Shown: positions 17,722-26,945, counted from the stretch's first letter. The stretch is 64,000 nucleotides of DNA from Hyphomicrobiales bacterium (GCA_003577315.1 QEVK01000010.1:1-64000); one strand, 5' to 3'. Translations and numbers: made by a program. The notes: a model not told the origin generated them from the letters alone.

Positions 17722-19245
17722 TCATCGTTGATCGGCGGACCAGCGCAGGCGCAGCTCCGCCTTCAGCACCTTTCCCCCCGCGTTCTTGGGCAGGGTGTCG
17801 ACGGTCTCATACCTCTTGGGCCGCTTGAATCGCGCCAGCCGCTCAAGGCAGAGGGAATCGAGCTGCGCGGCGTCCGGCGCAGCGCCCGCGCGCGGCACGA
17901 CGAGGGCAAGGATGCTTTCGCCCCACTCGCGATCCTTGAGCCCGATCACCGCGCATTCGGCCACATCGGGATGGGTCAGCAGCACCTCCTCGACCTCGCG
18001 GGCATAGACGTTCATGCCGCCCGTGATGATGACGTCCTTCTGCCTGTCGAGCAGCGTCAGGAAACCCTGCCTGTCCATCCTCCCGAGGTCGCCGGTATGG
18101 AGCCAGCCACCGCGCAGGGTCTCGGCGCTGTCGGCCGGGCGATTGAGATAGCCGGCCATCACCGTCTCGCCATGCACCAGCACCTCGCCGGTCTCGCCCG
18201 CGGCGACGGGCGCGCCGTCCGGCCCGGCGATGCGGATGTCGATTCCCGTCCGGGCGATGCCGACCGAGCCCATGCGCGCCGCATCCTCTTGTCGATAGGC
18301 GTCCCACAGGACGTCCTTCGGCATCGCGCTGATGGTGCAGGGCGTCTCGCCCTGTCCGTAGCCGTTCCAGATCTTCGGGCCAAAGGCGGCGAGCCAGCGC
18401 TTCAGGTCCTCCACGTAGATCGGTCCCGCGCCCGTCAGGATGGTGCGGACATGCTCCAGCGATGCGGCGCGAAACGTCGCGTCCGCCTCCATCCGGTTGA
18501 GCAGCGTCGAGGGCGCGAAGAATGTCAGGCTCTCCTGCGCGCCGACGATCCGCGCCGTCTCGGCCGGATCGTAACCGCCGGATTCGGGCAGGATGTTCGC
18601 GCCTGCCTTGGCGATGAAGCCGAGGCCGAACAGGCCCGAGGCATGCGAGGTCGCCGCCAGATGCAGAAGGCTGTCGCGCGTGGTCAGCCGATCGACATCG
18701 GCCAGATAGGCGAGCGTCATCGCGCAAAGATTGCGGTGCGACAGCATCGCACCCTTCGGCCGCCCCGTGGTGCCGGAAGTGTAGAATATCCATGCGATAT
18801 CGGTCGGTGAGCCGGTCACCGGCACGATGGGATCGGCCGCGACGAAGCGCACGAATTCCGCGCTTTGCGGCAGGATCAGCGGCAGGTCGGGCCTCTCGGC
18901 GGCTATTCCTTCCGCCTGCACCGGCGTGGCGAAGGCCAGCTTCGCCCCGCTGTCGGCGGCGATGTGGGCGATCTCGCGCGCATGCAGCCCGGCATTGACG
19001 GGAACCGCCGTCAGGCCCGCCTGCCAGCAGGCGAAAAGCACGGTCAGATAATCGCGGTTGTTGGCCATCGCCAGCAGCACGCTGTCGCCGGGCCTCAGCC
19101 CGAACCGCTCGCGCAACGCCCCGCCAAGGCCCGCGCTCGCGCGGGCGAGGGCGGCATAGTCCAGATAGGCACGCGAGCCGACGACGATCGCGGGGCGCTC
19201 GCCATGGCTGCGCGCCGAGGCGTTGAGGAAGGTGGCAAGGTTCAC
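17722..19245 (-). CDS. acyl-CoA synthetase / AMP-dependent ligase 2
   Basis: 507 residues, ANL superfamily: FYTSGTTGRPKGAMLSH, NGYGQGETPCTIS, GGWLHTGDLGRMDRQG, DRQKDVIITGGMNVYAREVE and the catalytic Lys in LPKNAGGKVLK. It starts with GTG 19245, overlapping the stop of the thiolase-like gene upstream (GTGA), so the two are coupled. It is a paralogue of ligase 1, clearly different in sequence, and may act on a different acid of the pathway. The 142 bases after its stop hold the operator of the next operon. Confidence 0.92.
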   Translation of the reverse strand: MNLATFLNASARSHGERPAIVVGSRAYLDYAALARASAGLGGALRERFGLRPGDSVLLAMANNRDYLTVLFACWQAGLTAVPVNAGLHAREIAHIAADSGAKLAFATPVQAEGIAAERPDLPLILPQSAEFVRFVAADPIVPVTGSPTDIAWIFYTSGTTGRPKGAMLSHRNLCAMTLAYLADVDRLTTRDSLLHLAATSHASGLFGLGFIAKAGANILPESGGYDPAETARIVGAQESLTFFAPSTLLNRMEADATFRAASLEHVRTILTGAGPIYVEDLKRWLAAFGPKIWNGYGQGETPCTISAMPKDVLWDAYRQEDAARMGSVGIARTGIDIRIAGPDGAPVAAGETGEVLVHGETVMAGYLNRPADSAETLRGGWLHTGDLGRMDRQGFLTLLDRQKDVIITGGMNVYAREVEEVLLTHPDVAECAVIGLKDREWGESILALVVPRAGAAPDAAQLDSLCLERLARFKRPKRYETVDTLPKNAGGKVLKAELRLRWSADQR

Positions 19246-20483
19246 GACGCCCGCTCCAGGATCGTGACGGCGACGGCCGCTTCCTCGACGCCCATTAACC
19301 CGCCGCCATTTTCGGCGAGCGCGATCCGTGCGTTCTCGACCTGCCTCGGACCCGCCTCGCCTCGCAACTGGGTGACGAGCTCGAAGATCTGCCCCAGCCC
19401 CGTCGCGCCGATGGGATGACCCTTGGATTCCAGCCCGCCCGAGGGGTTGAACGGAATGCGACCGCCCAAGGTTGTCGCGCCGCTTTCGGCGAGGGGACCG
19501 CCCTCGCCCAGGGCGCAGAAGCCGAGAAGCTCGCTCTGCTGGATCTCACCGAAGGCCGTCGCGTCGTGACATTCGACGACATCGACATCCTGCGGCCCGA
19601 GTCCGGCCTGGTCATAGGCGAGCTTCGAGGCGCGGCGCGAAATGTGGCGTTCCAGATCGTCGTCGGCGCGGCGGCCCCCGTTCATCAGGACGGCGGCGCG
19701 GATGCGCGCGGCGCGGGACAGCCCGATCCGGCGCGCGACGCGCTCGGACACGACGATGGCGGCGGCGGCCCCGTCGCTGATGGGCGAGCACATGGGCAGC
19801 GTCATCGGCCACGCGATCAGGCGGGCGGCCAGGACCTCATCCACCGAGAAGGCCTTGCGATACTGCGACAGCGGGTTGTGTATCGAATGCGTGTGGTTCT
19901 TGGCGGCGACGACCGCAAGCTGGCGCTGCGTGGTGCCGTAGCGGGCCATATGGAATTTCGCGAAGGCGGCATAGACGTCCATGAACACGGTGTGCGGCGT
20001 CTCGCGTGCGGCCTTTCGCGCCGGCGTCGGCGTGCCGAGGCCAAGCCGCCTCAGTCGCGCGATGACGTTGTCGCGGTCGGCGCGATCCCAACTGCCCTCG
20101 AAAGCGGCCATGGACAGGGCGGAGTCGGGGTTGACCATCTTCTCCGCGCCGACCGCCAGAGCGATCTCGGTCTGCCCCGCGCGCACCTGCGTGATGGCCA
20201 GATGCAGGGCTGTGGTGGCGCTGGCGCAGGCGTTCTCGACGTTGATGATCGGAACCGCGTCGAAAGGCAGGTCGCGCAGGGCCACCTGGCCGCGAATGCC
20301 GAACTGTCCCTCCATCGCGCCCTGCACCGCATTGGCGAAGGCGATCGCGCCGATGTCCTCGGGGCCGAGGCCGGCATCCTCCAGGGCCGCGCGAACCGCG
20401 CGCGTCGCAAGATCGCGGACGGACAGGTCGGGATGACGGCTGAAGGGCGTCATCCCGACGCCGATGACGTAGATCGGTTCCAT
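19242..20483 (-). CDS. SCP2-type thiolase-like protein
   Basis: 413 residues of the thiolase superfamily, closer to sterol-carrier-protein-x type thiolases than to FadA: Cys in NVENACASATTALH, DVVECHDATAFGEI, and the GHPIGATGLGQ His motif near the C-terminus. It acts on 3-oxoacyl-CoA, often branched or cyclic in this subfamily. The start MEPIYVIGVG at 20483 has an excellent RBS (GGAGGAGG); an upstream open frame is not supported. It is co-transcribed with ligase 2 and shares its upstream operator region with the divergent SurE-type gene. Confidence 0.88.
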   Translation of the reverse strand: MEPIYVIGVGMTPFSRHPDLSVRDLATRAVRAALEDAGLGPEDIGAIAFANAVQGAMEGQFGIRGQVALRDLPFDAVPIINVENACASATTALHLAITQVRAGQTEIALAVGAEKMVNPDSALSMAAFEGSWDRADRDNVIARLRRLGLGTPTPARKAARETPHTVFMDVYAAFAKFHMARYGTTQRQLAVVAAKNHTHSIHNPLSQYRKAFSVDEVLAARLIAWPMTLPMCSPISDGAAAAIVVSERVARRIGLSRAARIRAAVLMNGGRRADDDLERHISRRASKLAYDQAGLGPQDVDVVECHDATAFGEIQQSELLGFCALGEGGPLAESGATTLGGRIPFNPSGGLESKGHPIGATGLGQIFELVTQLRGEAGPRQVENARIALAENGGGLMGVEEAAVAVTILERAS

Positions 20484-20535
20484 CACCTCCTCCTTTGCGA
20501 TCCCTGCCTGATCGTCTCTCATTGCCAGATTTAAT

Positions 20536-20548
20536 TGTGTCTTACAAT
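20536..20548. promoter_or_regulatory. operator between thiolase-ligase unit and SurE gene
   Basis: TGTGT-CTT-ACAAT, matching the island's ATTGT-N3-ACAAT motif at 8 of 10 arm positions, with the core TGTCNNACA intact. It sits in the divergent spacer 20484-20589, so it could control both directions. Confidence 0.5.
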
Positions 20549-20589
20549 AATGTATGAAATTAATGTAGCACCAAATGAGGGAGGAAACC

Positions 20590-21366
20590 ATGGACCTGAG
20601 CGGCCACCGCATTCTTCTGACCAACGACGACGGGATCCATGCCCAGGGCATCGAGCTGCTCGAGAAGATCGTCCGCAGATATACGAACGACGTCTGGGTG
20701 GTCGCTCCCGCCGAGGAGCGCTCGGGCGCTTCGCATTCGATCTCGATGCACGACCCCATCCGCATGCGCCAGCTCGACGACCGCCATTTCGCCATCAAGG
20801 GCACGCCGACCGATTGCGCGCTGATGGGCATCTACGAGATCATGCCCCAACCGCCGACGCTGATGCTGTCGGGCATCAACTGGGGGGCCAACCTCGCCGA
20901 GGACCTGACCTATTCCGGCACCGCCGCCGCGGCGATGGAAGGGGCGCTTCTGGGCGTTCCGTCGATCGCGCTGAGCCAGGTCCACGCCTTCGGCCACGTC
21001 CACTGGGACACCGCCGAAGCCTGGATCGAAAGGGTGATTTCCGGAATTCTCGCGACCGGATTCGACAAGGGCACCTTCGTCAACGTGAACTTCCCTCCCG
21101 TGCCCCCCGGCGAGGTGCGCGGCATCCGCGTTGCCCAGCTCGGCCAGCGCGCGCCCGGCTCGTTCGTGCCCGAGAGCCGCGTCGACGCCCGCACCAAGCC
21201 GTATTACTGGATCAAGCTGACCTATCGCGACGGCAGCGACGGCGGGGCGCCCGAGGGGACCGACCTGCGCGCCATCGCCGAAGGCGAGGTTTCCGTCACG
21301 CCTATCCAGCTCGACATGACGGCCTCGGCGATGAAATCGCGGATGGAGCGCGCCTTTTCCACCTGA
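20590..21366 (+). CDS. SurE-family phosphatase (5'/3'-nucleotidase-like)
   Basis: 258 residues of the SurE metallophosphatase family. LLTNDDG (residues 9-15) holds the two metal-binding Asp; APAEERSG and SGINWGANLAEDLTYSGTAAAAMEG follow, and the late FVNVNFPP is typical. SurE enzymes remove phosphate from nucleotides or other small phosphates in the cytosol. ATG 20590 follows GAGGGAGGAAA. It is probably a second, dedicated copy rather than the housekeeping surE, since it stands alone in a catabolic island and is divergent from a thiolase. It might recycle phosphorylated pathway compounds (inference). Confidence 0.9.
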   Translation: MDLSGHRILLTNDDGIHAQGIELLEKIVRRYTNDVWVVAPAEERSGASHSISMHDPIRMRQLDDRHFAIKGTPTDCALMGIYEIMPQPPTLMLSGINWGANLAEDLTYSGTAAAAMEGALLGVPSIALSQVHAFGHVHWDTAEAWIERVISGILATGFDKGTFVNVNFPPVPPGEVRGIRVAQLGQRAPGSFVPESRVDARTKPYYWIKLTYRDGSDGGAPEGTDLRAIAEGEVSVTPIQLDMTASAMKSRMERAFST

Positions 21367-21372
21367 GCACGC

Positions 21373-22122
21373 TCATGCGGGCTCGGTCAGGAGAACGCGC
21401 AGGCGGGCGCGTTCTTCCGCGTTGAAGCCCATCGCCTGCAACCAGTCATCCGACGCGCCATGCGTTTGGCGCAGCACCGCGAGGGCCGTCGCGATATACT
21501 CGGGATGCGCGGCGGTCAGCATCTCGATCGCCGCAGGGTCGACCGCGCCGTTGAACATGAAAGCGATGTCGCGCCGGTGTGAGTTGGTCATCAGGTAATC
21601 CTCCGCCACCGTCGCCTCGTCGCAACCCGCCGCCAGCATCAGCAACGCGACGCCGAAACCCGTGCGGTCCTTGCCGGAGGTGCAATGAAGAAGCACGGGC
21701 CGCCCCCCGGCTTCGAGGATCATGCGGAAGGTGGACACGTACTCGCCCAGGTGCTCGGCCGCAAACAGGCGATAGTGCCGCGTGACCTCGGCGCGGATCG
21801 CCGCGGCGTCCAGCCGCCCCATGGACACCTCGCGCAGCATGTCCTCAGTTCCGCGAGGGATGAAACCGGGCGTCAGCAATCGCATGGCGTGGCCCTCGGG
21901 CAGCCGGTCCGGCTTCTTCGCCCGCTCCGAAGGCAGGCGAAAATCGCTGATCCCGTAAAGGTCGAGCTCCCGCAGCCTTTGCAGATCGGCGGGGGTGAGC
22001 TCGGCCAGGGAATCGCTGCGATAGACCCGGCGCCACCGCGTGCGGCCATGCGCCCCGGCGCGATAGCCGCCGATATCGCGGAAATTCACCGCACCCTCTA
22101 GTTCGATCAGCCTTCGTTCCAT
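21373..22122 (-). CDS. tyrosine-phosphatase-like protein (PTP superfamily)
   Basis: 249 residues. The N-terminal FRDIGGYR segment and the P-loop HCTSGKDRTGFG (C-x5-R, Cys at about 150) are those of bacterial tyrosine or dual-specificity phosphatases of the Y_phosphatase3 type. There is no signal peptide, so it is cytosolic. It ends 6 bases from the SurE gene, convergently. A good minus-strand promoter overlaps an operator upstream. The target could be a protein or a small phosphorylated compound. Confidence 0.88.
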   Translation of the reverse strand: MERRLIELEGAVNFRDIGGYRAGAHGRTRWRRVYRSDSLAELTPADLQRLRELDLYGISDFRLPSERAKKPDRLPEGHAMRLLTPGFIPRGTEDMLREVSMGRLDAAAIRAEVTRHYRLFAAEHLGEYVSTFRMILEAGGRPVLLHCTSGKDRTGFGVALLMLAAGCDEATVAEDYLMTNSHRRDIAFMFNGAVDPAAIEMLTAAHPEYIATALAVLRQTHGASDDWLQAMGFNAEERARLRVLLTEPA

Positions 22123-22176
22123 GACGTTCGCATACCTCGTTCGCCCCCGGCGAAGGAAGGGGCCGGTCCGGCGACC

Positions 22177-22206
22177 TGTATAGTGCCGGATAGATTGTTT
22201 GACAAT
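22177..22206 (-). promoter_or_regulatory. promoter with overlapping operator, phosphatase gene
   Basis: On the minus strand TTGTCA (22205-22200) and TATACA (22182-22177) stand 17 bases apart. The -35 lies inside ATTGT-TTG-ACAAT (22194-22206), a perfect 5-3-5 operator. A bound GntR protein would block it. The same site also lies upstream of the divergent ABC transporter genes, with TTGACA (22199-22204) on +. Confidence 0.65.
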
Positions 22207-22377
22207 TTTGTGGTGCGAAACTGTTGACCGAAATAATCGAACACCCTAACGTCATCTGCGGAGGGAGCGTGGAGACACCCATCCGGAATTATGCCCGGCC
22301 GGAGAGGACGGCCGGAATTGGAGGGTTCCGTCGAGATTCGTGCGCTGTCGCCGATCTTATCGTTCAGGGAGGAATGA

Positions 22378-23343
22378 ATGACTACTTTCGCGAAGAGCGC
22401 CGCCGGCGCAACGCTCGGCCTTGCCGTCATCTGGGCCGGCGCGGCGCTGGCGCAGGACAAGGTTCAGTTGGGGGTCGTCTCGGTCAACTACAATTCGCCC
22501 TCGATCCAGATCCAGACCGACGCCGCCGTCGCGGCGGCCAGGGAACGCGGCTGGCACGTCGAGCTGTTCGACGGCCAGGGAGATCAGGTCGCGACCAACA
22601 ACGCCGCGATCGCCTTCATCGACCGTGGGTTCAACGCCATCATCAACACGGCCTCGCCCAACACCCAGATGAGCCCGGTCATTGCCTACGCCAACGAGAA
22701 GGAGGTTCCCTTCGTCTCGACCTTCTCCGGCCTGGTGCCGGGGATCGTGGCCGACATCGGCTCGAACAACACCGCCGACGCGGCGATCGCGGCGATGGAG
22801 CTGGTCGGCCGCATCGACGGCCAGGGCCATGTCGTCAAGCTGAACTGGAACGTGCTGCCTGCCCTGCGCGAGCGCGACCAGGGCTTCCGCGCCGTCGTCG
22901 ACGAGTACCCCAGCATCAAGCTGACCGAGATCGAGGTCAAGGTTCCCGGCCAGGTCGACGACGCCTATGCCCAGATGACCAACCTCCTGCTGTCGAACGA
23001 CGACATCGCCGCTGTGTGGGTCGCCTGGGACGAGCTGGCCGCGCCGGTCGCCCGCGCCATCGAGCAGGCGGGCAAGGCCGATCAGATTTTCGTCGCCTCG
23101 CATGACGGCATCGACGAGGTCGTGTCGCTCATCCGTGACGGCAGCCCCATCGCCTTCACCGTCGCCTACAATGTGCCGCATATGGGCGTCGTGGCTGTGG
23201 ACGTGACCGAGGCCGCGCTGAAGGGCGAGGAGCCCGCCACCCGGGCCCTGACGCTTCGGCCCTGCCTCGTCACCCGGGAATGGGCGCCTGCGGCGGGCTC
23301 GGCCATCGACTTCGGCAGCTGCAAGCTCTTCTCCGCCGATTAG
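22378..23343 (+). CDS. ABC transporter periplasmic sugar-type binding protein
   Basis: 321 residues. A signal peptide (1-22, cleaved after AALA) precedes a periplasmic-binding fold of the ribose/galactose type (Peripla_BP_4): VGVVSVNYNSPSIQIQ-like N-lobe, AAIAFIDRGFNAIINTAS, AIAAMELVG, and VWVAWDELAAPVARAIEQAG. ATG 22378 has GGGAGG upstream. It is first in a three-gene importer operon. The ligand may be the island's substrate, perhaps a polyol, alcohol or sugar-like compound; the family has broad specificity. Confidence 0.92.
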   Translation: MTTFAKSAAGATLGLAVIWAGAALAQDKVQLGVVSVNYNSPSIQIQTDAAVAAARERGWHVELFDGQGDQVATNNAAIAFIDRGFNAIINTASPNTQMSPVIAYANEKEVPFVSTFSGLVPGIVADIGSNNTADAAIAAMELVGRIDGQGHVVKLNWNVLPALRERDQGFRAVVDEYPSIKLTEIEVKVPGQVDDAYAQMTNLLLSNDDIAAVWVAWDELAAPVARAIEQAGKADQIFVASHDGIDEVVSLIRDGSPIAFTVAYNVPHMGVVAVDVTEAALKGEEPATRALTLRPCLVTREWAPAAGSAIDFGSCKLFSAD

Positions 23344-23354
23344 GCGGGAAAGCG

Positions 23355-23373
23355 GCCGGCCCAAGCGGCCGGC
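23355..23373 (+). terminator. intercistronic hairpin after the binding-protein gene
   Basis: GCCGGCC-CAAGC-GGCCGGC, a perfect 7-bp stem 12 bases after the stop, without a T run. Such stems usually raise binding-protein levels over the membrane parts by partial termination or 3' protection. Confidence 0.5.
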
Positions 23374-23434
23374 GTCGCCGATCCGGGCGGGCGGCCATGC
23401 GCCGTCCGCCCGGCAGACATGGGACATCAACGCG

Positions 23435-24997
23435 ATGGAGCCGGCCCGGGTGAACGCGATATCCATGCAAGCGACGACCGAAACCGCGCCCGTGCTTGAA
23501 GTGCGCGGCATGCGCAAGGAGTTTCCCGGAACGCTGGCGCTCGATGACGTGACGCTCACTGTCGCGCGGGGCGAGATCCACGCCCTGCTCGGCGAGAACG
23601 GCGCCGGAAAGTCCACGCTCATCAAGTGCATCTGCGGCGCCTACGCACCCACCGCCGGGGAAGTGGCGGTCGAGGGCCGCCTCGTCTCCTTCTCCACGCC
23701 GAAGGGCGCATCCGATGCCGGTATCGCCGTGGTCCACCAGCATTACAACCTCGTGCCGAACATCACCGTCGCCGAAAATCTGTGGCTGGGCGAAACCCTG
23801 CCCCGCCGTTTCGGCCTGATCGACTGGCGGCGCGTGCACGAGCGGGCGCGGGCCGTCCTCGACAGGCTCGGCATCGCGGTTTCGACCAGGGCCGAGATTT
23901 CCAGCCTGCGGCCCGACGAGGCCGCGATGATCTCGATCGCCAAGGCGGTGTCGAGCGATGCGAGGATCATCATTCTCGACGAGCCGACCAACGCGCTTCT
24001 GCCGCACGAGGTGGAGCGCCTGTTCTCGCGAATGCGGGCGCTCGCCGAGCAGGGGCATTCCTTTCTCTATGTGAGCCACCGGCTTGCCGAGGTGTTCGAG
24101 ATCGCCGATACCGCGACGGTGCTGCGCGACGGGCGCAACGCCGGCACCTTCACCCGGCGGGACATGGACCGCCGCGCCGTGGTCGAGGCCATCGTCGGCC
24201 GCAAGGACGCGCTGGCCGGCCGCAGGAGCAGCAGCTCCGCCCGGTCCGAGACCCTGATGCAGGTGACCAATCTGACGGGCGTACGAGCCAGGGACGTGAG
24301 CTTCGACCTGCGGGCGGGCGAGATCTTGGGCATCGCGGGATTGCCCGGATCGGGCGCCGACGAGGTGATGGACCTGCTGTTCGCCCGCAACCGGCGCCAG
24401 GCGGGCCGCATCGCCATCGACGGCAGAGAGGTCGCCCTGCGCGATCCGGCCGCCGCCATTCGCGCCGGGCTGGCGCTGGTGCCGCAGGACCGGCTGGCCG
24501 AGGCCGTGTTCCATGCCGAATCCATCCGCGCCAACATCTCGATGCCCTCGCTGAAGCGGTATCTTCGCGACCCCTTCCTGCGCTTCATCAATCGTGGAGC
24601 CGAGGCGCGGGCGGCCGGCGAGGTCGCCGGCCGCATGCGCGTGCGCATGCCCGGGATCGAGACCCATATCGACGCGCTATCCGGCGGCAACCAGCAGAAG
24701 GTCGTCCTCGGACGCTGGCTGTCCACGGGCGCTAGAATATTCCTGCTGAACTCGCCGACGGCGGCCGTCGATGTCGGCGCCAAGGCCGAAATCTACAATC
24801 TGATCCACGAGCTCGCCGCCGACGGCGTCGGCATCCTGTTCGCCTCGACGGAACTCGACGAATACCCCCTCGTCTGCGATCGCGTGCTCGTCTTCTCGGG
24901 CGGCCGGGTGGTGGGCGCGCTCGCCGGGGAACGGCTGACCGGAGGAAACATCATGACATTGGCCGCGGGAGGGAAACTGGGCGATGAGCACAACTGA
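23435..24997 (+). CDS. ABC transporter ATP-binding protein, two domains (RbsA/XylG type)
   Basis: 520 residues with two nucleotide-binding domains. Domain 1 has Walker A GENGAGKST, Q-loop and Walker B IIILDEPTNALLPHEV, but its signature is degenerate (LRPDEAAM). Domain 2 has a good signature LSGGNQQK, but its Walker B reads LLNSPTAAVDVG, with Asp and catalytic Glu replaced, and its Walker A is weak. The dimer would have one competent ATP site (Walker A/B of domain 1 with the signature of domain 2). ATG 23435 is used; ATG 23465 or GTG 23450 are alternatives. It overlaps the permease by 14 bases. Confidence 0.9.
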   Translation: MEPARVNAISMQATTETAPVLEVRGMRKEFPGTLALDDVTLTVARGEIHALLGENGAGKSTLIKCICGAYAPTAGEVAVEGRLVSFSTPKGASDAGIAVVHQHYNLVPNITVAENLWLGETLPRRFGLIDWRRVHERARAVLDRLGIAVSTRAEISSLRPDEAAMISIAKAVSSDARIIILDEPTNALLPHEVERLFSRMRALAEQGHSFLYVSHRLAEVFEIADTATVLRDGRNAGTFTRRDMDRRAVVEAIVGRKDALAGRRSSSSARSETLMQVTNLTGVRARDVSFDLRAGEILGIAGLPGSGADEVMDLLFARNRRQAGRIAIDGREVALRDPAAAIRAGLALVPQDRLAEAVFHAESIRANISMPSLKRYLRDPFLRFINRGAEARAAGEVAGRMRVRMPGIETHIDALSGGNQQKVVLGRWLSTGARIFLLNSPTAAVDVGAKAEIYNLIHELAADGVGILFASTELDEYPLVCDRVLVFSGGRVVGALAGERLTGGNIMTLAAGGKLGDEHN

Positions 24998-25979
24998 AAC
25001 CGCCGCGCCGCGCCGTATCGACTGGCTCGGCTTTCTTTCGCGCTATGGCACGATCATCTCGCTTGTCGTGCTGATCGTGATCTTCTCGCTCGGACGACCC
25101 GAGGTCTTCCCCTCGGTCCGCAACATGTTCAACATCCTCAACCAGATCTCGATCCTCGGCATCATAGCGCTGGGATTGACGGTGTGCCTGGTGGTCGGCC
25201 TGTTCGACCTGTCCATCGGCGCGATGGCCACCTTCGGCGGCTATTTCGCCGCGCGCTTCCTGATGGAGATGGACAGCGATTCCGTATGGGCCGTAGCGTT
25301 CGTCATCCTGTCCGTCCTCGCCCTCGCCATGCTGATCGGGATGATAAACGGGGCGCTGACCTCGTATCTCGGCATCTCTCCCATCGTCGAAACGCTGGCG
25401 ATGTCCTTCATCGTTACCGGCGTCATCCTCGGCGTCTCGGGCGGGCGCACGGTCAATTCCTCCGACATTCCGATGGCCTTTCAGGTGATCGGCCAGGGAC
25501 GTATCTGGGGCATTCCCGCGCCAGTGCTGATCCTGATCGGCACCGTCTTCGTGTTATGGCTGTTTCTGGAGCACACGCAATGGGGCCGCAACATGTACGC
25601 CATCGGCGGCAATCGTGAGGCAGCACGGCTTTCCGGCATCTCGTTCCAGAAATACGCCCTGATCGCCATGGCCATCGGGGCGGGCTGCGCCGCGCTCGGC
25701 GGGCTGGTGGCGGGAGCGAACCTCGGCGTGGGGCGGCCGCAGGGCGTGGGGGAGACCTATCTGCTGAACGCCTTCGTCGCGGTCTTCATCGGGGCGTCGA
25801 CCCTGAAGCCGGGACGGTTCCATGTGCTGGGAACGGCCGTCGGGGTGCTGCTGATCGGGGTCATCAACAATGGCCTGTCGACCATGGGCGTCGCGACGTT
25901 CTGGCAGTACATCGTCCAGGGCACGATCTTAATCCTCGCGCTGATCTCCGCCTCGGTCAATTCCGTCCGAAGGGCCTGA
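24984..25979 (+). CDS. ABC transporter permease (RbsC/BPD_transp_2 type)
   Basis: 331 residues, about eight to ten membrane helices, with the family landmarks GLTVCLVVGLFDLSIGAMA, LTSYLGISPIVETLAMSFIV, GGNREAARLSGI and the C-terminal KPGRFHVLGTAVGVLLIGVI. It forms the inner-membrane channel of the importer with the binding protein and ATPase upstream. Its start overlaps the ATPase gene, and its end is convergent with an SDR gene across a short hairpin-bearing spacer. Confidence 0.93.
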   Translation: MSTTETAAPRRIDWLGFLSRYGTIISLVVLIVIFSLGRPEVFPSVRNMFNILNQISILGIIALGLTVCLVVGLFDLSIGAMATFGGYFAARFLMEMDSDSVWAVAFVILSVLALAMLIGMINGALTSYLGISPIVETLAMSFIVTGVILGVSGGRTVNSSDIPMAFQVIGQGRIWGIPAPVLILIGTVFVLWLFLEHTQWGRNMYAIGGNREAARLSGISFQKYALIAMAIGAGCAALGGLVAGANLGVGRPQGVGETYLLNAFVAVFIGASTLKPGRFHVLGTAVGVLLIGVINNGLSTMGVATFWQYIVQGTILILALISASVNSVRRA

Positions 25980-26000
25980 CCGGACAACGGAATGGGTGGA

Positions 26001-26020
26001 GGCCGGGACGAAGCCCGGCC
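26001..26020. terminator. hairpin between convergent permease and SDR genes
   Basis: GGCCGGG-ACGAAG-CCCGGCC, a perfect 7-bp stem in the 51-base convergent spacer. No T run on either side. Likely a shared 3' structure. Confidence 0.45.
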
Positions 26021-26030
26021 CCCGCACCGT

Positions 26031-26813
26031 TCACTGTCGAGCGGTAGTGCCCCCGTCGATCACCAGCACGGCGCCGTTGCAATAGCTTGCCTCTTCTGAA
26101 GCAAGGTAGAGGCAGCCATAGGCCATTTCCTCGGGCGTACCCGGCCGCATCATCGGCGTGATGGAATTGGCGACCTCCGGGTTCTCGAACAGCGGCAGAT
26201 ACTCCTCGACCATCCGGGTGGCGATGAAGCCCGGCGCGATGCAGTTGGCGCGGATATTGTCCTTGGCGTAGGCCACGCACAGCGACCGCGTCAGGTTTAT
26301 CATCGCGCCCTTGGCGGCGGTGTAGGTGTGGGCGCCGGGCAACCCCTGAAAACCCGAGATAGAAGTCACGTTGACGATGGACCCACCACCCTGCTTCTGC
26401 ATCTGCGGGATGGCCAGCCGCAGCATGTAGAAGCCCGAGTCGAGATTGATCGCCAGCACCTCGCGCCATTTCTCGGGCGTGGTGTTGGCCACGTCGTTCA
26501 TCGAATCCGGGCTCGATGCGACGTGGTTGTAGCCGACCCCGGCGGAATTGACGAGGATGTCCACCTTGCCATAGGCGTCCAACGCCGCGTCGAAGACCTT
26601 CTGCGCGCCCTCGGGCCTCGACAGATCGGCGGCGACGATAAGCCCCTCCCCGCCATCCGCCTTCACGAGGTTCAGCGTCTCGTCCAGATTGGCCTGGGTC
26701 CGTGAGACGCCCACGACCTTTGCGCCCTCCCGCGCGAAAATCAGCATCGCGGCGCGCCCGACGCCGGAGCCCGCGCCCGTGACGATCGCCACCTTGCCAT
26801 CAAGTCTGCCCAT
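26031..26813 (-). CDS. short-chain dehydrogenase/reductase
   Basis: NAD(P)-dependent oxidoreductase of 260 residues with a full classical SDR set: cofactor GAGSGVG, NSAG, catalytic Ser in NVTSISGF, YTAAK (Tyr-x3-Lys), and IAPGFIATRM. The C-terminal end is SYCNGAVLVIDGG. ATG 26813 has GGGAGGAAG upstream. It is divergent from the zinc alcohol dehydrogenase, and the two share an operator. They may oxidise hydroxyl groups of the substrate or of beta-oxidation intermediates. Confidence 0.92.
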   Translation of the reverse strand: MGRLDGKVAIVTGAGSGVGRAAMLIFAREGAKVVGVSRTQANLDETLNLVKADGGEGLIVAADLSRPEGAQKVFDAALDAYGKVDILVNSAGVGYNHVASSPDSMNDVANTTPEKWREVLAINLDSGFYMLRLAIPQMQKQGGGSIVNVTSISGFQGLPGAHTYTAAKGAMINLTRSLCVAYAKDNIRANCIAPGFIATRMVEEYLPLFENPEVANSITPMMRPGTPEEMAYGCLYLASEEASYCNGAVLVIDGGTTARQ

Positions 26814-26866
26814 AGCTTCCTCCCTTTGCTGTACGGACTCCCCGCCCTGCCTGGCGAGATTCAGAT

Positions 26867-26895
26867 TAGACAATCTGATGATATTGTCATACAAT
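26867..26895 (+). promoter_or_regulatory. promoter with overlapping operator, alcohol dehydrogenase gene
   Basis: TAGACA (26867-26872) and TACAAT (26890-26895) are 17 bases apart. The -10 is part of ATTGT-CAT-ACAAT (26883-26895), a perfect operator, so GntR binding should repress. Confidence 0.6.
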
Positions 26896-26945
26896 AAAAT
26901 AAGACTAAAAAGCCATACTATAACGAAATCGATCAGGAGGAGATG

